DNA of 64,000 nucleotides from Paenibacillus bovis (GTDB taxonomy: Bacteria; Bacillota; Bacilli; Paenibacillales; Paenibacillaceae): NCBI RefSeq assembly GCF_001421015.2, contig NZ_CP021170.1, forward strand, positions 62,001-126,000, written 5' to 3'. The notes under the pieces were generated by a model. The model ran no database searches and was not told where the DNA came from. It saw nothing but the letters and a program-made list of their open reading frames with translations. The translations under genes and the position numbers were made by a program. This document shows, in pieces, positions 58,580 through 64,000 of the stretch. Every line of letters begins with the position of its first letter. The first letter of the stretch is position 1.

Positions 58580-58617
58580 GATCAGGAGCAGCTGATGGTG
58601 GAATCGATGCTGCAACT
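58580..58617 (+). pseudogene. 38-bp remnant of the UbiB-like gene
   Basis: This stretch matches bases 56352-56389 of the UbiB-like gene at 34 of 38 positions, encoding D-Q-E-Q-L-x-x-E-S-M-L-Q-L. No more of the gene is present. It marks a former duplication of this region. Confidence 0.6.
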
Positions 58618-58646
58618 CATTTCATCTTGATACTTAACAAGCATAA

Positions 58647-59561
58647 TTAAATCGCTTCTGAGGCGTGTAGGTTACTCGCCTTCGGTTTTTTGGACAGAAC
58701 TGCTATAGAACAAAGTCCGTCTTCAAGAAGGCGAATATCAAACATCTGTAAGATCTCATCATTTAAATTGTCTCTAATTCTACTATAGGTAGATTCTTCG
58801 TGATAATAGTACCTGGTTTTTTTAGAGTTAATCAGTTCAGAAAGTACATTTTTAAAAATATTAAACTTATATGCATCAATCACTATAATTCCATTGTCAG
58901 ATAGTACACTATAATACTCGGTTAGCAATGCGGTTAAATCATCAATATTTTGCGCTTGATACCAAATAACACCTTTAATATCCCATATAACATCTATTTT
59001 TTTAATGTCATATTGTTTTGTGTAAGCTGAAATATGAAAAGCGTCATTAGATTGATTTAAATAGATAAAGTTGCCCTCACTGGTTTCATGGTTGCTTAGG
59101 AGACTAAAGTCTGTAGCATAAAATGTAGTATTTGGATATTTCTTTGATAAGTTTTTTTCATATTTTCCTTTGTTACCAGATGGACTCAATACCACTTCTT
59201 TTTCAATTAAATGTATACCACTTAATTTTAATAATGCGTCTACTCTTTCGGTCCATTTGATTTTTTTATTAAACTCATAATTTAAATCGTACCATGTGCG
59301 TTTTGAACCTATCTCTGGGTGATAAGGATCCTTTTCATTTTTTTTAAGATAGGTTTCTGTTTTTACATATGTTGTTACCAATATGATGAATATAAATGCA
59401 GCTGGTAAATATAATACAAGCGATTTTCTGGTATAACCTAATTCATGGGTTATCAATAAAATAAGAGCAACGAAGCAAAGTATCTTGGCTGCATTTGAAA
59501 AATGAGAAAATTCATGCAGTCTAACGATACGCCATAAGTGTTTTCCTTCTTGTTCATCCAT
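58647..59561 (-). CDS. Membrane-anchored protein with methyltransferase-like domain, 304 aa
   Basis: Two membrane helices lie near 25-40 and 45-65. The soluble part has 'YLNQSNDAFHISAY', 'IDVIWDIKGVIWYQAQNIDDLTALLTEYYSVLSDNGIIVIDAYK' (read in parts), which resembles the D-x-x-x-x-x-G and post-IV region of class I SAM methyltransferases, where the product is made after a 'L-x-x-G-G'-like turn. The classical motif I glycines are not clear ('VVLSPSGNKGKYEK'). Base composition is much more AT-rich than the neighbours, suggesting separate acquisition. TAAAGGAG precedes the ATG. Confidence 0.55.
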   Translation of the reverse strand: MDEQEGKHLWRIVRLHEFSHFSNAAKILCFVALILLITHELGYTRKSLVLYLPAAFIFIILVTTYVKTETYLKKNEKDPYHPEIGSKRTWYDLNYEFNKKIKWTERVDALLKLSGIHLIEKEVVLSPSGNKGKYEKNLSKKYPNTTFYATDFSLLSNHETSEGNFIYLNQSNDAFHISAYTKQYDIKKIDVIWDIKGVIWYQAQNIDDLTALLTEYYSVLSDNGIIVIDAYKFNIFKNVLSELINSKKTRYYYHEESTYSRIRDNLNDEILQMFDIRLLEDGLCSIAVLSKKPKASNLHASEAI

Positions 59562-59668
59562 AAAATATTACTCCTTTATTTTAGAAAAATAGTATTTTGT
59601 CTTATCGTAAACTCTAGGGATATATGGACAGTGTGTGTACATTAGTGATCGTCGGGTAGGGGTAGATT

Positions 59669-60268
59669 TTATTTATTGGTAGCAGATTTTTTAGTCTGTT
59701 TGGTTCTCAGAATGAGTTCAATCAGCTGCTCACGGTTGATTAGACGTACTTTGGTTGACTTGGCCAACTGATAGGCCGCTGGTGTGTAATCACTGTTTGT
59801 CACCACCCAAGCGCCGCCAGTAGCTTTGTAATGCGCAGCCGCCGCATAAACCTGCTGAACAGCCTCCACGGATACATTGGTCTTATACCGCTTCGCCTGG
59901 ACCACAATCATATGACCATTTTTCTTTAATACCACATCCGCTCCGAAATCGCCGGACGCCTGAGTAACTCTACTGTCATAACCGAGCTGCCGGAATAACA
60001 GGCCCAGATACTCCTCAAACTGCGTACCGGTCATTTTATCGATCTGTGCGATGCCGGACATGCGCAGCCTATTTTGCTGAGCCGTTTTCCGCATCACCAG
60101 CATGACAATTGCTATCGCAATACCTAAGGCAGCGACAATACCGCTGATGGTTGCATCCTCCGTTAACCAATAGGCGCCTATACCGGCACCGATGCCGGAT
60201 AAACCTAAGACTCCCTCTACAAACTCCTCTTCTTGCTTCTTTTTACTTTTACGTGCCAAAGGGCTCAC
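59669..60268 (-). CDS. Membrane-anchored Mrr-like restriction endonuclease
   Basis: The 199-residue protein has two N-terminal hydrophobic stretches (about 18-38 and 43-60), then an Mrr-cat domain: 'FEEYLGLLFRQLGY', 'GDFGADVVLKKNGHMIVVQAKRYK' (read in parts; D and QxK are the PD-(D/E)xK residues) and 'AAAAHYKATGGAWVVTNSDYTPAAYQLA'. Such proteins cleave DNA, often methylated DNA. The short TM-plus-Mrr form is common in Firmicutes. GGTGAG precedes the start. A truncated copy lies at 58087. Confidence 0.8.
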   Translation of the reverse strand: MSPLARKSKKKQEEEFVEGVLGLSGIGAGIGAYWLTEDATISGIVAALGIAIAIVMLVMRKTAQQNRLRMSGIAQIDKMTGTQFEEYLGLLFRQLGYDSRVTQASGDFGADVVLKKNGHMIVVQAKRYKTNVSVEAVQQVYAAAAHYKATGGAWVVTNSDYTPAAYQLAKSTKVRLINREQLIELILRTKQTKKSATNK

Positions 60269-60333
60269 CTCATTATGTATAATCCATCTGAAAATAGCCT
60301 GCGAGATAGTATATCGGCAGGAAGCTATAAAAA

Positions 60334-60378
60334 GATAAAAGCACGGCTCTGAACGGGTATCAGAGTCGTGCTTTTATC
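60334..60378. terminator. Long bidirectional hairpin terminator
   Basis: A 19-bp stem with one G:T pair (60334-60352 with 60360-60378) carries A-rich and T-rich ends. It lies before the divergent nuclease gene, so it probably ends transcription coming from outside. In 60379-60570 a further inverted repeat AGAATAGC/GCTATTCT (60508-60540) precedes the 60571 gene; nothing else is evident. Confidence 0.7.
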
Positions 60379-60570
60379 GGTATCTTTTCATGGGCTGGGA
60401 CAAAGTGATGCCCTGACTCCAACCATTAGAGCAGAGTACACCTTGTCTATATAGCTTACCATATTCATCGATCCCGAACGGCTATGATCATAGAGATCAT
60501 CCAAAAAAGAATAGCGACTAACCAGGCAGCATGCTATTCTACCGATAACCGATGATCGAGGAGGTAACTC

Positions 60571-61401
60571 ATGATTTATTTTGTCTTACGTTATAAAAGC
60601 CAGGAACTGCAGGGAGGACTACCTGCGTACCTTTTACTGCAGGAATGGTCAGCTACCGGCGAGGCTATGGCTATTCACGAGCTACCGGCAGAGGAGCAGC
60701 TGTCTGCGCTGGAGCGATATTTGTCTGATCCCCTATACCAAATGATTCGTATCGATGAAAAAGACGAGTGGGCTTGGGAGCGGTATGTACGTGTCCTTCC
60801 GGATGGTTTCGGGGAAGAAACGACGCTAATGATTAACCAGTGGGCAGAGAAGAGGATTGAAGTCATCGACCGGCAGGCTGAGCAGGAAACGCTGGAGATC
60901 CGCACTGCTTTAGAAGCAGATCCCTTGCCGGCGTATTCGGTGATTCAAGCTCTACGCAACCATGGCGAGCAGATTAACCAGGAAGCTGCCGTGCAGACGG
61001 GTATACTACGCCAGTGGCAGCAGGAGCTGAAGGATTGGTATGAGCAGAACGTCCGGATCAAAGAAGAAACCTGGATCGATATACTTTCTAAAATCACTTA
61101 TAAATATGCCTACATACGCCCTACCGGCATTCTGCATGTGCTTGATGCATCACGTAACCCTGATGGACCTGATTGGGCAGCGAAGATTTCGACCGGAGAC
61201 TCGGCCAGTGCGCTGATCCGGCAGCTTCTTCGTGCAGATCTGGAGCAACAGGGTATTAGTAAGGGCGAAGAAAATCACCATATCCAGCTATTTCTGTATG
61301 CTGAAAATAGCTCACCGGTATGGTGGTGGAAAGAACACCCAGAAGAGGCGCTGCCCGAGCAGCTATATATCCGCTATGCCAGACCAGTACTGCAGCCGTA
61401 A
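60571..61401 (+). CDS. Hypothetical protein, 276 aa
   Basis: CGAGGAGG precedes the ATG. The protein is soluble and Trp/Glu-rich. The first 50 residues ('MIYFVLRYKSQELQGGLPAYLLLQEWS' read in parts) look like strands and a helix; the middle is helical. No family is recognised. It is followed by a terminator and then the structured radC region. Confidence 0.6.
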   Translation: MIYFVLRYKSQELQGGLPAYLLLQEWSATGEAMAIHELPAEEQLSALERYLSDPLYQMIRIDEKDEWAWERYVRVLPDGFGEETTLMINQWAEKRIEVIDRQAEQETLEIRTALEADPLPAYSVIQALRNHGEQINQEAAVQTGILRQWQQELKDWYEQNVRIKEETWIDILSKITYKYAYIRPTGILHVLDASRNPDGPDWAAKISTGDSASALIRQLLRADLEQQGISKGEENHHIQLFLYAENSSPVWWWKEHPEEALPEQLYIRYARPVLQP

Positions 61402-61427
61402 CCTGTTTATGAATTCAACGATCCCAC

Positions 61428-61455
61428 AGCTGCTGGTCCTGCCAGCGGCTTTTTT
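61428..61455 (+). terminator. Intrinsic terminator
   Basis: AGC-TGCTGG (61428-61436) pairs with CCAGC-GGCT (61442-61450) with a small mismatch, followed by T6. Confidence 0.75.
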
Positions 61456-61474
61456 AATGCATCATATGACTGTA

Positions 61475-61681
61475 GTCGTCCGACTGGCTGTTCCCGTCTT
61501 AACAAAGCGGAGCTGGCGCGTCAAGGGCTTCGCAAGTAAGGGGCTGTAAGTCGGCAAAGCCGCCAACATCCCCTAACCCTTGACATCCCAGACCGGGGAG
61601 CGGCTGCCACTCCGCTGCGCGGGCGACACCCACACCCCGGCAACTCCGCTTTGTTGCGCCTACCACAGCCAGTCGGACGAC
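61475..61681. repeat. Nested inverted repeats upstream of radC
   Basis: Three pairs of arms nest inside one another: 17 bp (61475-61491 with 61665-61681), 12 bp (61501-61512 with 61644-61655) and 7 bp (61521-61527 with 61577-61583). A side hairpin CCGGGG/CCCCGG (61593-61640) encloses AGCGG/CCGCT (61599-61616). The segment is GC-rich and has no frame. As single-stranded DNA or RNA it would fold into a long branched rod, as expected of a single-strand origin, a transfer-related site, or a structured RNA. Confidence 0.6.
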
Positions 61682-61710
61682 AGGCACAATCGAGCGAGGA
61701 GCGAATACAT

Positions 61711-62169
61711 ATGACCAAAATAAGCATCGTACGCGTACAACTGATCACAACAGGAACGGTGGATATCGGCAAGCGGGCAGTACGGCAGCCGTCAGAAGCG
61801 GTACGTATAATCCGGACTGTTTTACTGAAAGAATACCAAGGCGGTATGCCTGACCGGGAGGTAATGGGCGTTTTATTCTTGGATACCAAAAATCAGGTGA
61901 ATGGGGTAGAAATCGCTTCGATTGGAACCCTGAACAGCGCGCCTGTGCATCCCCGGGAGCTGTTCAAAGCAGCTATCCTACACAATGCGGCAGCGGTGCT
62001 GATGTTCCACAACCATCCGAGCGGCAACCCAGAGCCGTCTGAGCCGGATATTAAGGTCACTCAGCTGATGGCAGAAGCCGGCAAGACGCTGGGCATTGAG
62101 CTTTTGGATCATCTGATTATTGGGGAAGGAGAGAGGTATACGAGCCTCAAAGAGCAGGGGTACTTTTAA
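61711..62169 (+). CDS. radC: RadC/JAB-domain protein
   Basis: CGAGGAG selects ATG 61711 (152 residues). The JAB metal motif is complete: 'MFHNHPSGNPEPSEPDI' (H-x-H-P-S-G and the later D), and the end 'LGIELLDHLIIGEGERYTSLKEQGYF' (read in parts) is typical of RadC. The N-terminal helix-hairpin-helix of chromosomal RadC is absent, as in many mobile-element versions. The function of this class in plasmids is not established. It sits between two highly structured non-coding segments. Confidence 0.85.
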   Translation: MTKISIVRVQLITTGTVDIGKRAVRQPSEAVRIIRTVLLKEYQGGMPDREVMGVLFLDTKNQVNGVEIASIGTLNSAPVHPRELFKAAILHNAAAVLMFHNHPSGNPEPSEPDIKVTQLMAEAGKTLGIELLDHLIIGEGERYTSLKEQGYF

Positions 62170-62183
62170 CCCTGCTTTCCGGC

Positions 62184-62284
62184 GGCACACGCCGAGCCGG
62201 ACGTTGCCCGGCTCAACGCCTGCCAGAAGACCGCGGACGGCACCTCGCGCCGTCCACAGCCTTCCAGCAGGCTGCTGGTGTGCC
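62184..62284. other. Cloverleaf-like structured segment behind radC
   Basis: GGCACAC (62184-62190) pairs with GTGTGCC (62278-62284). Inside are GAGCCGG/CCGGCTC (62194-62214), GGACGGC/GCCGTCC (62235-62255) and CAGCC/GGCTG (62257-62274). The result is a closed four-helix junction of about 100 bases, not a tRNA by size or sequence. It could be a DNA site or the 3' part of the radC mRNA. Confidence 0.6.
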
Positions 62285-62286
62285 AA

Positions 62287-62326
62287 TAAAAAACACCGCC
62301 AGCTGATTAGCTGCGGTGTTTTTTAT
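62287..62326. terminator. Bidirectional terminator
   Basis: AACACCGC with inner AGCT pairs back to GCGGTGTT and is flanked by A6 and T6. It ends the radC unit and the convergent secreted-protein gene. Confidence 0.85.
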
Positions 62327-62332
62327 TGAAAT

Positions 62333-62779
62333 TTAGTTTGTGTAGTACGTATTTCCACCTGTAGCTACAGGGAAAGTGGAGTTGTTTACTGCATGAATTG
62401 TATAATAACCACCTGTTACAGTATAAGTTTGAGAGGTGTAAGCAGCCTTACCAGTTGCTCCACCCCGATTTCCCGGAACGTCAAAGTGAAAATCATTAGA
62501 GGATAACGTATCTTCTTTGTGAATGTAATAGGTTACATTAGGCGACTTTGTTGAATCATAATTACCAGCTGCATTTTTTGCATATTGATCAACAGCTACT
62601 CTTATTGTGCCACCTGGAGGGATATAAGTTGGAGTCCCAGTTAATAAGGTTCTGCCTTGTCTGGAAGACAAGTTGTCATGCCAGCCCTCACCTAAAGCAG
62701 CAAAAGCAGATGCAGCCACGATCAGAGAAAGAGTGAACATCAAGACGGAAATCGGCAAAAAGCGTTTGATATTTTTCAT
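62333..62779 (-). CDS. Small secreted protein, 148 aa
   Basis: AAAGGAG precedes the ATG. Residues 1-28 are a signal peptide ending in 'ASAFAALG'. The mature 120 residues are Thr/Tyr/Gly-rich and strand-like ('YIPPGGTIRVAVDQYAK', 'GGYYTIHAVNNSTFPV'). No Cys, no anchor. It could be an antimicrobial-type or wall-associated beta protein. No family is recognised. Confidence 0.65.
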   Translation of the reverse strand: MKNIKRFLPISVLMFTLSLIVAASAFAALGEGWHDNLSSRQGRTLLTGTPTYIPPGGTIRVAVDQYAKNAAGNYDSTKSPNVTYYIHKEDTLSSNDFHFDVPGNRGGATGKAAYTSQTYTVTGGYYTIHAVNNSTFPVATGGNTYYTN

Positions 62780-62963
62780 AGTAATCTCCTTTAATATGTA
62801 TTTAGCGACTATTCATCACTAACGCGATGTTACCATTTAAAGGAATAAATATCAATAATTTAGTATTGATCTAAATGGTGGATTTTAGGTATTTGGTCAT
62901 TAAACGTAAAAATCCTACTACTCACTAAATGTAAGGGTAGGGATTTCACCTAATGCGGAATAT

Positions 62964-63722
62964 TTATGTTTTCTGTAGAACTTCTTGTCTGGAATTCAAG
63001 CTCTCTGTTGTATAAAGACCAGCTGCTTGTAACGCTTCATTCCACCCACCGAATCGATTCCGGATCACAGTCACAGAAGGTCGTTGATATAGTTGGCTAA
63101 ACTTAGGGGTGGTAAGAGTCCCATCCACTTGTTCAGCAGCTGTACGAAGAGTCTTCAGCAGCAGCTCTGTTGTATACGGCGATTTGGAGAGCTTCTGGAT
63201 CGATGGAGGCTCATTTAATCCGGCCGCTTGCAGCGCGGCTTTCCAAGAACTAAACCGGTTACAAATTGTAGAAGAAGATGCGTACTGCCCCGTAGTTTGT
63301 TTCCGGACAAAACGTCTGTACTCTGATAGTGTCAGACTGGTACGTTCAGATCCGGCTGCTGCCTGTAAAGCTAAAATAATCATCTCACGACTGAAGTATC
63401 TAATTTGTTGCAAGGCGTGGGAGGTTACAGTCTGCCGGATCATGCTGCAAGGAGGACAGTAACCCTGTTCACTATCTTGCCGGGTATATCGCTTCCCGCA
63501 GCGCGTACAGCGTGGTAGTGTCCGGTGACCAGTATGTAAACCTGCTTTCTCAATGGCTATGCTCCACTTACCCCAGCGCTTTCCTATTGTACTGGCGCTT
63601 AATAAGTCTGGGGCGTATTTGCTTCGGTATGATTTATATTGTCTGCAGGAGAGAGAGTTCGTTTGAAAGTGAGCTGCAGCTTTTTGAAGGCATTCAATAA
63701 TTTGACGTTCTTTTGTATTCAT
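62964..63722 (-). CDS. HNH-associated repeat protein with zinc ribbon
   Basis: The 252-residue protein carries three copies of the 'homing endonuclease associated repeat': about 8-62 ('TIGKRWGKWSIAIEKAGL'), 112-168 ('TICNRFSSWKAALQAAGL') and 187-237 ('VIRNRFGGWNEALQAAGL'). A zinc ribbon 'CTRCGKRY...CPPC' lies at about 72-92 between the first two. These repeats normally bind DNA next to an HNH nuclease; no nuclease motif is present here, so it may be a DNA-binding factor. The start ATG at 63722 has a weak AGAT site. Confidence 0.75.
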   Translation of the reverse strand: MNTKERQIIECLQKAAAHFQTNSLSCRQYKSYRSKYAPDLLSASTIGKRWGKWSIAIEKAGLHTGHRTLPRCTRCGKRYTRQDSEQGYCPPCSMIRQTVTSHALQQIRYFSREMIILALQAAAGSERTSLTLSEYRRFVRKQTTGQYASSSTICNRFSSWKAALQAAGLNEPPSIQKLSKSPYTTELLLKTLRTAAEQVDGTLTTPKFSQLYQRPSVTVIRNRFGGWNEALQAAGLYTTESLNSRQEVLQKT

Positions 63723-63889
63723 AAATAGATCTCCAATCTATCGAAAAATAAAATTAGCTATGAATTTTGAATAATAAATTGGTGATATTAACTAAAATTA
63801 CATAAAGATATAATAATAAGTATAGTATTGATAGTACTAATCGTAAGCTAACAAATAAATAAGTAATCATACATTGAAGGAGGCACAGT

Positions 63890-64000
63890 AATGCTTCAAA
63901 TTATAACAGGGAAATTTTTCGATACAGTTGACCATTATGAAACCCCACGAAAAGCTATTTTATATTCAAATTTTTATTATGATGAGCCTATTCAGACTAT
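63890..64000 (+). CDS. Start of a gene cut by the right edge
   Basis: GAAGGAGG lies 7 bases before the ATG and the frame is open to the window end (37 codons seen). The visible part, with 'GKFFDTVDHYETPRKAILYSNFYYD', opens like a soluble enzyme or HEPN-type defence protein, but too little is present to name it. The AT-rich 63723-63889 interval probably holds its promoter. Confidence 0.6.

Noticed and set aside
62184-62284. tRNA gene
   Set aside because: The cloverleaf-like fold has no anticodon arm, T-loop TTC or CCA-type end.
1-64000. CRISPR arrays, rRNA, insertion sequences, integrase, relaxase
   Set aside because: I found no regular repeat-spacer pattern, no rRNA words, no DDE/HUH/tyrosine-recombinase motifs in any substantial frame. 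The relaxase probably lies outside the window.

Overview
The window looks like part of a large conjugative plasmid, or a related mobile element, of a Gram-positive spore former. Paenibacillus or a near relative is the best guess. The evidence is a ParM/ParR partition pair, DnaA-box-like words, a Spo0E-like phosphatase, a replication-terminator (RTP) homologue, an RRNPP peptide-signalling pair, a copper-amine-oxidase-N domain protein, a giant SLH-anchored protein and strong AGGAGG-type ribosome sites. There are no ribosomal, tRNA or housekeeping genes. I see no replication initiator, relaxase, integrase or transposase, so the element continues beyond both ends.

Layout. 0-6.5 kb is the control and maintenance end: a MerR-like gene cut by the left edge, DUF3841 plus RTP homologue, an RRNPP receptor with a 46-aa pro-peptide resembling the arbitrium AimR-AimP pair, a small DNA-binding protein, Spo0E, a possible type I toxin-antitoxin locus, and an approximately 600-nt non-coding stretch rich in RNA-like helices. 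6.5-8.5 kb is the parMR operon with an AT-rich palindromic centromere candidate. 8.7-14.5 kb holds small plasmid-specific genes, many unrecognised. 14.6-33.2 kb holds two paralogous ArpU-like regulators and a long conjugation operon: VirB6-like, VirB3/VirB4-N-like, VirB4 ATPase, M23/glucosaminidase-like wall hydrolase and an FtsK/TcpA-type coupling protein. 33.8-44.7 kb is a lower-GC Tad/type IVc pilus operon: CpaF fused to a MinD-like domain, TadB, TadC, Flp-like pilin, two pseudopilins, CpaB/RcpC, surface proteins and prepilin peptidase. 44.8-51 kb holds a 1492-aa FN3/SLH surface protein, DUF3900 and an unknown gene. 51-53.4 kb is a cytosine-methyltransferase operon with an overprinted second reading frame. 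53.5-64 kb is an accessory region: deoxyribosyltransferase-GNAT fusion, UbiB-like kinase, Mrr-type nucleases (one truncated), membrane methyltransferase, RadC between two highly foldable segments, and an HNH-repeat/zinc-ribbon protein.

How it may work together. Four promoters carry two kinds of helically phased repeat array. Box A (three TGAAAC repeats, offsets 10 and 21) lies before the 15.6-kb operon and the methyltransferase operon. Box B (three ACTAAA repeats, offsets 22 and 11) lies before the conjugation operon and the pilus operon. Each array type first appears directly behind one of the two ArpU-like regulator genes, and the second regulator lies in the operon driven by the first array. 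I infer a two-step cascade that switches on transfer and pilus genes. Three of these promoters are followed at once by an intrinsic terminator, and more terminators lie inside the operon, which suggests attenuation or processive antitermination. The strongest candidate for a little-described system is this joint T4SS/Tad-pilus transfer apparatus with its cascade and its family of P-loop-degenerate MinD/TadZ-like domains. The arbitrium-like pair, the large RNA candidate and the overprinted methyltransferase gene come next. All names rest on motif reading by eye; no database search was run.
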